A stretch of DNA of 41,715 nucleotides from Vicinamibacteria bacterium (GTDB taxonomy: Bacteria; Acidobacteriota; Vicinamibacteria; Fen-336; JAGNNV01): NCBI GenBank assembly GCA_017990495.1, contig JAGNNV010000007.1, forward strand, positions 1 to 41,715, given 5' to 3'. Numbering within the stretch: position 1 is the first letter of the stretch; every line of letters starts with the position of its first letter. Made by a program: the position numbers and the translations under genes. Below the pieces are notes generated by a model. The model did not search any database, was not told the DNA's origin, and saw nothing but the letters and a program-made list of their open reading frames with translations. Below, one piece after another: positions 25,460 to 33,526 of this stretch.

Positions 25460-25965
25460 TGCCCTCGGTGGGCGAGACCTCTCCCGTCAGCCGTCGTCGC
25501 CTGATCGAGGGCGGCGCGCTGCTCACCGCAGCTGCGATTCTCGGCGCGTCGACGGGGAAAGCCGTGGCCAAGGACTATGTCTCACGGCGGGAGGCCCTCG
25601 ATGATCTCGATCGGCTGGCCGCGCTGTGCGGAATGCGGCTTGGCAGGGTGCGTTCCGCGCGCGCCTCGGCCGAACGGCTCACCACGCGTTTCCTGTCCGA
25701 TCTCAGGCGATACCAGGCCAATCGTGACGATGTTCGGCGTCGTTTCGGCCTGCCCGCGGGTCTCGATCCGGCCACGCAGATGGCGGAGGTCGAAGGCGAT
25801 CTCAGGGAATTGCGCCAGGCCCTCGACGATCTCATGATCGCCTACGCCGAGAGCCTTCCCGTTTTTGGCGACGCCCAGGTGGTGTCGCGCCTTGCCATCG
25901 ACATGGTCGATGTCTCGCGTCTGCGCACGGTGATCGATCTTTGGGTCGAGGCGGAGGCCGCATGA
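25459..25965 (+). CDS. Tat-type exported helical protein of unknown function
   Basis: The 168-residue product has a twin-arginine-like signal: SRRRLIEGG followed by ALLTAAAILGASTGKAVA. The mature part is almost wholly helical with many charged residues (AEVEGDLRELRQALDDLMIAYAE). No metal or haem motif is apparent. The ATG overlaps the previous stop, and the following ferritin-like gene overlaps this gene's stop by 4 bp (ATGA). The arrangement suggests the two Tat-type proteins form a pair in the periplasm; that is inference. Confidence 0.75.
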   Translation: MPSVGETSPVSRRRLIEGGALLTAAAILGASTGKAVAKDYVSRREALDDLDRLAALCGMRLGRVRSARASAERLTTRFLSDLRRYQANRDDVRRRFGLPAGLDPATQMAEVEGDLRELRQALDDLMIAYAESLPVFGDAQVVSRLAIDMVDVSRLRTVIDLWVEAEAA

Positions 25966-26495
25966 AGATCGTCACGCCGCTCCACGCCCGTCGCGAGTTC
26001 ATTCGAAACGCGGCCGGAAACGCCGGCCTCACCGCCGCGGTCTCGGGCTTTCTCGCCGGCCGGGCCGATGCGCTCCCGAAGAGCGAAGAGACCGACATCG
26101 CCATCCTGCAAGCCGCGCTTGGTCTCGAACATGAAGCCATCGGCATCTATGCCGACGCTCTCTCGCGGAATCTCGTGCCCGCGGGGCTGCGCGACTACGC
26201 GGTCGAGTTCAAGGGCGCGCACGAAGGTCATCGCGATACCCAGGTGGAGATCCTGCGCGAGCGCGGGGTCGACGCGGTGGCGCCCCACAAAGTCGATGCG
26301 CTCCGCGAGTCCACCGCGGGCGACGCGGTGGTGCGTCGGCTGCTGTCGGTCGAAGCCGCGGCGGAGTCCGCTTACTTGCGCCTCATCGGCCAGATCCGCA
26401 CCAACGACTACCTGCTCTCCGCGGGTTTCATCGTGGTCGACGAAGCAAGGCACCAGACCATCTGGCGCCGCGCGCTGGGCCTCTCGATCTACTGA
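25962..26495 (+). CDS. Ferritin-like four-helix protein with Tat-like leader
   Basis: The 177-residue protein has an N-terminal ARREFIRNAAGNAGLTAAVSGFLAG leader with twin arginines. Four helices carry ferritin-type ligands: LGLEHEAIGIYADAL, FKGAHEGHRDTQVEIL, SVEAAAESAYLRLI and IVVDEARHQTIW (E-x-x-H). A di-iron or similar metal site is thus plausible, in the style of exported ferritin-like (DUF4439-type) proteins. I chose the ATG at 25962, which overlaps the upstream stop; the longer frame adds only a glycine-rich stub from inside the previous gene. A putative cupredoxin and a sensor kinase are encoded downstream. Confidence 0.85.
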   Translation: MKIVTPLHARREFIRNAAGNAGLTAAVSGFLAGRADALPKSEETDIAILQAALGLEHEAIGIYADALSRNLVPAGLRDYAVEFKGAHEGHRDTQVEILRERGVDAVAPHKVDALRESTAGDAVVRRLLSVEAAAESAYLRLIGQIRTNDYLLSAGFIVVDEARHQTIWRRALGLSIY

Positions 26496-26560
26496 TCGCG
26501 GCCGAACGGCCGGGCCTTTCACCGGAAACCAGGGATGCGGCGAGAATAGAGGGGCTCCCC

Positions 26561-27088
26561 ATGCCGATCTACGAGTTCTACTGTTCTTCCTGCCACACCG
26601 TCTTCAATTTTCTGTCCAAGCGGATCAACACCGAAGGCGCGCCCGCGTGTCCGAAGTGCGGGAAGGGCACGTCGCGCAAGCCGTCGACTTTTGCCATGTC
26701 GCGCAATCGGCCCGAGCCCAAGGCCGGCGAGGGCGCACCCGGACCGGGCGGCGACATGATGGACCCCTTCGCCAACATGGACGAATCGCAACTCGAGTCG
26801 GCCATGGAGTCGCTCGCTTCCGAGGCGGACGGGATCGACGAGAACGATCCGCGCCAGGCCGCGAACGTGATGCGCAAACTCTTCGACGCCACCGGCATGC
26901 CCCTTGGGGGCGGCATGCAAGAAGCGCTGAAGCGCATGGAGTCGGGCGAGGATCCCGAGAAGATCGAAGAGGACATGGGCGACCTGCTCGAGGCTGATCC
27001 CTTCGCCGGCGAGCCCGGGAAGAAGTCGACCGAGCGTCGCATCCCCGGGCGTCTCCTCGCCCACGATCCGAACCTCTACGAGATGTGA
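26561..27088 (+). CDS. FmdB-like zinc ribbon protein with acidic extension
   Basis: The first ~40 residues are an FmdB/CxxC_CXXC_SSSS-type zinc ribbon (MPIYEFYCSSCHTVFNF, with Cys 8, 11, 30 and 33). Members are usually 60-110 residues; this one has 175. The long acidic tail is rich in Met, Glu and Asp (ESQLESAMESLASEADGIDE; LKRMESGEDPEKIEEDMGD), with helical periodicity. Function of the family is poorly defined, with a regulatory role suggested for FmdB. The cupredoxin gene's GTG overlaps the stop by 4 bp. The gap to the ferritin-like gene is 65 bp. Confidence 0.88.
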   Translation: MPIYEFYCSSCHTVFNFLSKRINTEGAPACPKCGKGTSRKPSTFAMSRNRPEPKAGEGAPGPGGDMMDPFANMDESQLESAMESLASEADGIDENDPRQAANVMRKLFDATGMPLGGGMQEALKRMESGEDPEKIEEDMGDLLEADPFAGEPGKKSTERRIPGRLLAHDPNLYEM

Positions 27089-27777
27089 TCAGCTCGAAGT
27101 CCGCCGGCATTCTCGTCGGGGCATTCCTTGTGGGCCTCGGCGCGTCGGCCCTCGCCGCCCAGGAGGGGGCGACACTCTCAGGCCGCGTGAGCCTCCTGCT
27201 TCCCCCCAAGGTTGAGGTCGATCCCGGCGGATCCGTGGTCTGGATACCCGGGCTGACCATCGCCGGCTCCGGCTCGGTCCGTCCTTCCGTCACCTCGAAG
27301 GACAAGCGGTTCGATCCCCGGATTCTCGCGGTTCCCGCGGGCACGCGGGTCACCTTTCCGAATGTGGACGCGATCTACCACAACGCCTTCAGCCTGAGTC
27401 CCGGGAACACCTTTGACATGGGTCTGTATCGCAAGGGAGCGTCGCGCGATGTGGTCCTGAAGAATCCCGGCATCGTGCGCGTCTACTGCAACATCCACCC
27501 CGACATGGCCTCCTCCGTGGTGGTGGTGGAGGGGAACGCCTTCGCTCTCGTGCAGAAGGACGGGACGTACCGCATCGCAGGCATCCCGCCGGGCCGCCAT
27601 GAAGTCCATATCTGGAGCGACATCGCGGGCGAGCAGGTGATCACGCTCAGCTTCGCAGCCGGCCAGGCCGTTGACTGGAGCCCGGCTCTTGACGCCACCA
27701 AGTATCGGCGGATGGCCCATACCAACAAACACGGCAAGGCCTACCCGAAGGCGAAGAACGATGCCGACCGGTACTGA
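27085..27777 (+). CDS. Exported cupredoxin-domain protein
   Basis: The 230-residue protein starts at GTG 27085 with a signal peptide (AGILVGAFLVGLGASALAA). A plastocyanin-type domain (about 74-150) shows type 1 copper ligands: His 99 in IYHNAF, Cys 135 and His 138 in VYCNIHPDM, and Met 141. A small carboxypeptidase-regulatory-like beta domain follows (about 150-200; RIAGIPPGRHEVHIWSD). It is therefore a probable periplasmic electron carrier or copper protein, similar to those annotated as methylamine utilisation proteins. It overlaps both FmdB-like and sensor-kinase genes. Confidence 0.9.
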   Translation: MISSKSAGILVGAFLVGLGASALAAQEGATLSGRVSLLLPPKVEVDPGGSVVWIPGLTIAGSGSVRPSVTSKDKRFDPRILAVPAGTRVTFPNVDAIYHNAFSLSPGNTFDMGLYRKGASRDVVLKNPGIVRVYCNIHPDMASSVVVVEGNAFALVQKDGTYRIAGIPPGRHEVHIWSDIAGEQVITLSFAAGQAVDWSPALDATKYRRMAHTNKHGKAYPKAKNDADRY

Positions 27778-29896
27778 CTCCGAGCCCGAAACCCGTCCCC
27801 TTCGCATCGACACCCCTCTGCCTCCGGGCCTGCTCAAGGCCCCCGCGATTCGCGCCGTCGCCGACGATCGTCCTCGTGGCTTCGGGCTCCGCACCCGGCT
27901 CTTCTTCGGCTCGGTCCTGCTGCTGGCCTTCACCATCGGCGCGGCTATCGCCTTCCTCACCCTGAAGTCGCAAAGCGTCGCCGATCAGAAGATCCGCGAG
28001 GACCTGAATGCGGTGCCCGCCATTTTCGAAGGCTACCGTTCCTCTCAGGCCGGGGCGCGCGAACGCGCGGTGCGCTCGCTCGCCGAGGAAGCCGGCACGA
28101 AAGCGCTCATGGCCGAAGTGCGCGAACACCCGGAGACGTTCCACGATGCGGCCCGGGGTTTCGCCAAGACCCTCGGCGCGCGTGCGGTCTACCTGTTCGA
28201 TCCCTCGGGTTCTCTGCTCGCCCGCAGCGACCGCGAGCCCGGTGAGGAAACCGGCCGCGACTTTACCGGCATCAGCTGGGTGGACGTCCCGCGCGAGACC
28301 CGCACGGAGAGTTCGGCCTTCATCCTCGAGGTATCGAGAGATCAAGCGCTCTCGCTCGTGGCCTCGGCTCCGGTGACCCAGGGGGAGGGCGCGGAGACGC
28401 GGCTCAACGGCGTGCTCGCCGCGTCCTGGGAAATCTCCGACGAACGCGCGAAGGAGATGGCCCTGCTTACCGCGGGGGACGTGGCCGTGGTGGGGAACGT
28501 GGCGGCGCGTGGCGCGCCGATAGAGCTTCGGGTGCTCTCTTCCACCCGGAAGTTCGCGCAGCCCATGCCCGAAGCGATGACTCGTGCGGTCACCCATGTG
28601 TTCTCGCAGGAGGCCCAATCGGAACCGGTTGAGTTCGTAAAGGCGGGCGAGGCCTTCATTGCCACCGCCCTGCCCATCCGCTCGGGCCGTCGGGAAACCA
28701 TCGCCGCTCTGGTGGTGGGGCGGTCGAAGGACGCGGAGATGGCGCCTTTCCACGAGATCCGGCGCAGCCTGTTGGTGGTGGGGGTGCTCGCCCTCCTCCT
28801 CTCCGTGCCGCTCTCCTTCGCCATGGCCCAGGGCCTGGCTGGCCCCATTCAGAAACTGGCCGAGGGCGCGCGACAGATCGCGGGCGGGAATCTTGACGTC
28901 TCACTGCCCACCGCCGACGGCGAGGTGGGTGTGCTGGCCCGCGCCTTCGAGGGCATGGTGGGCGAACTCAAGGAAAAGGCCCAGCTCGAGGCCCTCGTGG
29001 CGAATCTCCAGCGTCGGCCGGGCGACGTCACCTTTCGCGGAGCCGCCCCGGGCGCGCCCGATTCGGGTGAGAGTGGCCGGGTCGGACAGATCTTCGCCGG
29101 CCGCTACGAACTGCTCTCGGAACTCGGCAACGGGGGCATGGGCGTGGTGTTCCGCGCCCGCGACCGGGAACTCGACGAGGAAGTGGCGCTCAAGGTGCTG
29201 AAGGGCGTGGGCGAAGGGGACGAGCCGCAAGCCCTTGTCGACCGTCTGCGCCAGGAAATCAAGCTGGCCCGGGTGATCACCCATCCGAACGTGGTTCGCG
29301 CTTTCGATTTCGGGGAAAGCGGCGGGTCCCGTTTTCTGACCATGGAATACGTGCCCGGCACCACGCTGCGCGAAGTCATCGACGCCCGCGGCGGCCTTCA
29401 GCTCACTCCCGCCCTGCAGATCGCGAAGCAGGTGTGCCGAGGGCTCGCCGCCGTGCACAAGGCGGGGATCATCCATGGTGATCTCAAACCCCAGAACGTC
29501 ATGGTCATGGGCAGCGGTGTGGCCAAGCTCATGGACTTCGGGGTGGCCCGGACGCGTTCACACCAGGAGCATGGTGGCGTCGTCCTGGCCGGCACTCCTC
29601 TCTATATGAGTCCGGAGCAGGCCAAAGGCGCCGATCTCGACGAGCGCAGCGACATCTACTCCGCCGGAGTGCTGATGTATGAGATGTTCACCGGTCGGTG
29701 CCCTTTCAAGGCGCGCGAGGTGACGGAGATCCTGCAGATGCACCTGAACGACGAGCCCGCCGATCCGAGGACGCTCCGGCCCGAGATCCCCGCGGCTCTT
29801 TCCGAGATCATTCTGGCCTGCCTCGCGAAACACCGCGCCCAGCGTCCGTCGAGCGCCACCGACCTCGACCGGTGGCTCATGCGGGTGCGCGTATGA
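27761..29896 (+). CDS. HAMP-linked sensor Ser/Thr protein kinase
   Basis: The 711-residue protein fuses a histidine-kinase-style sensor to a eukaryote-like kinase. Membrane helices lie at about 47-68 and 335-356, with an extracytoplasmic sensor domain of about 265 residues between them (AVYLFDPSGSLLARSDREPG resembles a Cache/CHASE strand set). HAMP follows (about 356-410). The kinase domain (449-705) has GNGGMGVV (456-463), VALK lysine (478), HGDLKPQN (572-579) and DFG (592-594). The usual HRD is HGD, so it is a non-RD-like kinase and may not need activation-loop phosphorylation. I chose the ATG at 27761, overlapping the cupredoxin gene by 17 bp. Confidence 0.92.
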   Translation: MPTGTDSEPETRPLRIDTPLPPGLLKAPAIRAVADDRPRGFGLRTRLFFGSVLLLAFTIGAAIAFLTLKSQSVADQKIREDLNAVPAIFEGYRSSQAGARERAVRSLAEEAGTKALMAEVREHPETFHDAARGFAKTLGARAVYLFDPSGSLLARSDREPGEETGRDFTGISWVDVPRETRTESSAFILEVSRDQALSLVASAPVTQGEGAETRLNGVLAASWEISDERAKEMALLTAGDVAVVGNVAARGAPIELRVLSSTRKFAQPMPEAMTRAVTHVFSQEAQSEPVEFVKAGEAFIATALPIRSGRRETIAALVVGRSKDAEMAPFHEIRRSLLVVGVLALLLSVPLSFAMAQGLAGPIQKLAEGARQIAGGNLDVSLPTADGEVGVLARAFEGMVGELKEKAQLEALVANLQRRPGDVTFRGAAPGAPDSGESGRVGQIFAGRYELLSELGNGGMGVVFRARDRELDEEVALKVLKGVGEGDEPQALVDRLRQEIKLARVITHPNVVRAFDFGESGGSRFLTMEYVPGTTLREVIDARGGLQLTPALQIAKQVCRGLAAVHKAGIIHGDLKPQNVMVMGSGVAKLMDFGVARTRSHQEHGGVVLAGTPLYMSPEQAKGADLDERSDIYSAGVLMYEMFTGRCPFKAREVTEILQMHLNDEPADPRTLRPEIPAALSEIILACLAKHRAQRPSSATDLDRWLMRVRV

Positions 29897-31236
29897 GAAG
29901 TTTGGGCGTGCTCGTCAACATGATGCGTCTGGCTCCTGCGGCCCTGGCCCTCCTTCTAAGCGCGCCCGCGGCGGCGCAGGACGAATCCGTCGAGCCTCCC
30001 CCGGTCACCGAAGAGCCCGAAGGGTTCCGGTTCGGGGGAGAGATCAAGGCCGGATTCCGCTGGTCGCAGGCTCAGTCATCCTCGATTTTCGGCGCGGGCA
30101 ATCGGGTGGTCGGCTTCATGCGCACGCCCCATGCGGGAAGCTCCATCGAAATCCAGCACCTCGCGGTTTCCGGCGAGGGGTTCGTGACCTCGGGGGTCTT
30201 CGCGAAGTTTGAGGTGCGTTTTCTCGATACGTATAACCGCAACCCCACATCGAAGGACGACACGGTCTTCGTGCGCCAGGCCTTCGTGCGTTTCGGCGAG
30301 AAAGGGGAGACTCTGAGCGGGGACAAGGGCTCCAAGGTCTATGCCCTGTTCGGGATGGCACCGCGGTTCAGCAAGCAGACCACGCGCCGACTGGAGACCT
30401 ACGGTTTGTGGGGTACGGCGGTCGGCCGGTTCGAACAACCCCAGCTCGAGGTTGGGGCCTCGTTGGGGAAGAACGTCTACGCCCGCGCGATGATTGGTTC
30501 GGGGAATCCCTTGTTTCTGCGCGATACCAACGTGCTGGCCGGCGACAACCTCTCCGAGGCTCCCGCCGACGCCCGCGCCACCTACGAACTCGGTTTTCCC
30601 ATCCTCTACGACGCCAAGGTCACCGAGATCAACGTGGGAGCCAATCCCGAAAAGGGATTCGGCCTGGGCGCCCGCTTCGGAGGGGGCGACCGGCCGGCCG
30701 TCGATGTGCTGGGCTGGTACTTCGGCCGCAGGCTCGCCGAGACCGCCCGCGTCCGGGGCAGCAACTATCCCGGCGAACTGGCCGTGCTGAAAGGCGGCGA
30801 TTCTCCGATTCCCACCTCAGGCAACCGCCGTCACGAATGGGGGATCAATGTCCAGGCGCGCGTCAGCGGACTGCGTCTTTTCGCGCAGTGGATCGATCAG
30901 GACCTGGCGGGGGCGGGCCGCTACGGCCTCGAGGCCGAGGCGGCGTGGATCTTCCCGCTGCCCGGTCTGTTTCTCGTGGGCGAGTCGCCGTTTGGCAACT
31001 GGATCCAGCCCTCGTTCCGTTACTCGTGGATCGAGAACCGGTTCACCGCCCCGCGCACCTATCCAAGGCTCGCTGTACTGTGGCCCTGGAAGAAGTACGA
31101 CTTCGGTCTCCGCATGGGCCTCGTCCGCAATGTCGACCTCACCGCGGAGTACACCTTTCACCAGGTGTTCCGCACCGTCGATCTCCCGAATCTCCCGATG
31201 AAGGAGTTCGTGCTGACCCTGCGGACCGGGTTCTAG
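29893..31236 (+). CDS. Porin-like outer-membrane protein
   Basis: The 447-residue protein has a signal peptide (RLAPAALALLLSAPAAA-QD). The mature part has long amphipathic strand patterns (RFGGEIKAGFRW; GVFAKFEVRFLDTYNRNP; GINVQARVSGLRLFAQWI; VRNVDLTAEYTFHQVF) and a C-terminal TLRTGF ending in Phe, as in barrel proteins. It may be a porin or an outer-membrane channel; its substrate is unknown. Start ATG 29893 overlaps the kinase stop (ATGA), so the porin and sensor kinase are translationally coupled. A longer open frame starts within the kinase gene and is not used. Confidence 0.85.
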   Translation: MRSLGVLVNMMRLAPAALALLLSAPAAAQDESVEPPPVTEEPEGFRFGGEIKAGFRWSQAQSSSIFGAGNRVVGFMRTPHAGSSIEIQHLAVSGEGFVTSGVFAKFEVRFLDTYNRNPTSKDDTVFVRQAFVRFGEKGETLSGDKGSKVYALFGMAPRFSKQTTRRLETYGLWGTAVGRFEQPQLEVGASLGKNVYARAMIGSGNPLFLRDTNVLAGDNLSEAPADARATYELGFPILYDAKVTEINVGANPEKGFGLGARFGGGDRPAVDVLGWYFGRRLAETARVRGSNYPGELAVLKGGDSPIPTSGNRRHEWGINVQARVSGLRLFAQWIDQDLAGAGRYGLEAEAAWIFPLPGLFLVGESPFGNWIQPSFRYSWIENRFTAPRTYPRLAVLWPWKKYDFGLRMGLVRNVDLTAEYTFHQVFRTVDLPNLPMKEFVLTLRTGF

Positions 31237-31240
31237 TCCC

Positions 31241-32167
31241 TCAGAAGGCGGCGTCGTGGCAGGCCGCCGCCATCACCCGGAGGCTGTGGCCCGAGGCGGT
31301 CAGCAGGTCCCAGTGTTCCGACAGGCGGTTCGTGCCCTTCTTGACCCAGACCTCGTCGTCCCCGCCGCGGATGCTGCAATGGCCCCGGCTGCGCAGCTTC
31401 GTGCGCATCTCGGAGAAGTACAACGCGGTGTCGATGACCTTGAAGCCCTGGTCGATGCCGGCCTGCCGGTCGCTGAAGTTGAAGATCCGCGGCGTGGCCA
31501 ACAGGCGATCCTGGGCGATGAGCTCATCGAGCGCGCTCACCACATCCCCGCCGTGGACTGATGCCGGACGGTCGCAGTAGGTGTCGCGGCTGGGCGCCAG
31601 ACGGCACTCGGAATCCTGAACCGGCGGCGTCACGATGGCGGGGAGGGGCGTGGCCGGAGTGCAGGTGGACATGTACTTGATCCATGAGGACCCGGTTCCG
31701 GTGATGATGTCGAAGAGTTCGTTGTAGCCGCTTGACGTTCGAACGCTCAGTTCCTCCCCGTCCCAGACCGCGCACACGCCTTGGCGATCCAGGGTCTCGA
31801 CGACCATCTTGAGGTAGGCGTTCGGGCTCTGGATCAGTCCGTCTTGAACGAGGGCGTACCTCTCCCCCGAGTCGGGATCGGTCACGGTGGCGCCCTGAGC
31901 GGCGGACACTGCGTCCGTCACCTGTCTCAGGAAATCGGCGGGTTCCATCCGGCAGCCCGCGTTGGTACCGGTGGCCACGGGCAGGTTTCGGCAGGAGGCG
32001 GGCAGGGATGATGAAGGTTGCGCGACGGAAGGTGTGGGAGCGGGTGTGGCGCCCGGAGTGACCACGGTGGGTGAACTGGGCGCGGCCGAGGGCGTCGATG
32101 AACCGCACCCCGCGACGAGGAATGCCGAGAAAAAAGAGACGGAGAGGGCAAGAGTGGCTCGCGGCAT
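31241..32167 (-). CDS. Lipoprotein with internally duplicated Cys-rich domain
   Basis: The 308-residue protein has a lipobox (LVAGC, Cys 21) and a Ser/Thr/Pro/Ala linker. The rest is two similar halves. The first runs from SCRNLP to YMSTC, the second from ECRLAP to MAAAC. Each has an early Cys pair, a helix, a QGVCAVWDGEELSV- or GHCSIRGGDDEVWV-type block, an NELFDIIT- or SEHWDLLT-type block, and a closing Cys. Four Cys per half suggests disulfides. Function is unknown. It lies 44 bp downstream of the metallophosphoesterase gene. Confidence 0.8.
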   Translation of the reverse strand: MPRATLALSVSFFSAFLVAGCGSSTPSAAPSSPTVVTPGATPAPTPSVAQPSSSLPASCRNLPVATGTNAGCRMEPADFLRQVTDAVSAAQGATVTDPDSGERYALVQDGLIQSPNAYLKMVVETLDRQGVCAVWDGEELSVRTSSGYNELFDIITGTGSSWIKYMSTCTPATPLPAIVTPPVQDSECRLAPSRDTYCDRPASVHGGDVVSALDELIAQDRLLATPRIFNFSDRQAGIDQGFKVIDTALYFSEMRTKLRSRGHCSIRGGDDEVWVKKGTNRLSEHWDLLTASGHSLRVMAAACHDAAF

Positions 32168-32211
32168 GACCGCGCATGATACCTGCGTCTATTTCCGTCG
32201 CTGTCGTGGAT

Positions 32212-33399
32212 TCAGACCTTCACGCGAAGCAGGCAGACCTCGGGCCGGCAGAGAAAACGCACCTGAGGAGCCAGCTCGCGCTCCATCCCGACGCCCGCCG
32301 ACACATGGAAACGCGTGCCGTTCCAAACGTGGACGCCGCGGGCCATTCGTCTCGGCAGCCGCGAGAGGGTGATCGGCGCGCCGTAGAAGGGCAGCGCGAT
32401 CTGACCGCCATGCGTGTGCCCGGCCAGAGCGAGATGGACGGTGCCAGGTTCGAGGCCCATGACGAAGTCGGGATTGTGGCCGATGATGATTTTGAGGTCT
32501 TCGGTCGGGAGCTGAGCGACCAGACGCCGCAGGGCCTGCCGGTCGCGGCCTCGAGCGAGGCCAGCGGAGATGCCGAGGAGGCTCAGGGCCCGCCGGTCAT
32601 GGCCGGGCAGCGGGATGCGCACCCACTCATCGGTCAGAGGGATGACCGGTGTGCCTTCAAAGATCGACGGCCAGTCCGCGCCCTCGACGTCTCCCTTCAC
32701 CGCGTAGATGCCGAGTCGCGGCCGCGGTAGTGCGCGGAGCAGTTGCCTGAATGCTTCGCGAGCTGGGCCGAGGTCTTCGTGGCCGGGCAGCGCCTGCAGG
32801 TAGTCGCCGGTCATCACGATCAGGTCGGGACTCAGATCGGTGGCTTCGCGAAAGGCCCGACGTTCGTGATCGCCGATCAGCGCGGTCTGGATGTCGGACA
32901 GATGGGCCACGCGAAGTTCCACCGGACGATCGGCACGCGGCGGACTCAAATGGACCAGGGTGGGCCGCGGGTGTTGAGGAGCCAGATCGATCACGTGCTC
33001 CTTGACCTCGAGGGACGAAGGCTCGATGTAGTGGGCGTCAACGAAGATGACCAGCAGGCTCACCACCGCGCCCGCGAAGCAGGTGCTGGCCGTCCGGGCC
33101 CCGAAACGCCGCAGCCAGTATGTGGCCATGGTCAGGAGGAGGAGGAACTCGGCGAACACCCATTGCGAAACCAGGTTGATGACTCCGAATCCGTCGGCCT
33201 TCGCCACCAGTCCGAAGGCGGCTGCGGACGCAAGGGCCAGTGTCCCGAGAATTCCCAGGTCCGCGACGATCTGAGGAACGCGGGGCCTGATGGCGGGTTC
33301 CTCGGCATAACGATGGCGCCAGAGTCGGGCGAGGAAGAGCAGTGCCGCGAGGTTCAGCGCGTGGAACGCCGCCGACATCAAAAGGAGTTGCCTGAGCAT
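32212..33399 (-). CDS. Membrane metallophosphoesterase with variant active site
   Basis: The 395-residue protein has about five N-terminal hydrophobic segments (from LRQLLLMSAAFHALNLAALLFLARL), then a calcineurin-like phosphoesterase domain from about residue 150. VAHLSDIQTALIGDHE, MTGDYLQAL, VKGDVEGADW, IIGHNPDF and LAGHTHGGQ give the five motif positions. The usual D-x-H is D-I-Q, and the usual G-N-H-D/E is G-D-V-E, so two ligand/catalytic positions differ. It is related to YkuE-type enzymes. I chose the ATG at 33399 because GAGAGG precedes it; an alternative ATG is at 33417. Confidence 0.85.
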   Translation of the reverse strand: MLRQLLLMSAAFHALNLAALLFLARLWRHRYAEEPAIRPRVPQIVADLGILGTLALASAAAFGLVAKADGFGVINLVSQWVFAEFLLLLTMATYWLRRFGARTASTCFAGAVVSLLVIFVDAHYIEPSSLEVKEHVIDLAPQHPRPTLVHLSPPRADRPVELRVAHLSDIQTALIGDHERRAFREATDLSPDLIVMTGDYLQALPGHEDLGPAREAFRQLLRALPRPRLGIYAVKGDVEGADWPSIFEGTPVIPLTDEWVRIPLPGHDRRALSLLGISAGLARGRDRQALRRLVAQLPTEDLKIIIGHNPDFVMGLEPGTVHLALAGHTHGGQIALPFYGAPITLSRLPRRMARGVHVWNGTRFHVSAGVGMERELAPQVRFLCRPEVCLLRVKV

Positions 33400-33526
33400 G
33401 GGCCTCTCGAAGCACATACGATGCCAGCCGACGGGCGGTTCCCTGAGTGTGTCTGTGGTCGGGCCGCCTCAATCCGTGGCGATGATCGTCGCTCGAGGCA
33501 TTGCGAGTGTGGCTCTCGGGCCGCGT

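Noticed and set aside
29698-29892. N-terminal extension of the porin-like gene
   Set aside because: This part of the frame overlaps the kinase C-terminus and lacks a signal peptide, which appears only after the ATG at 29893.
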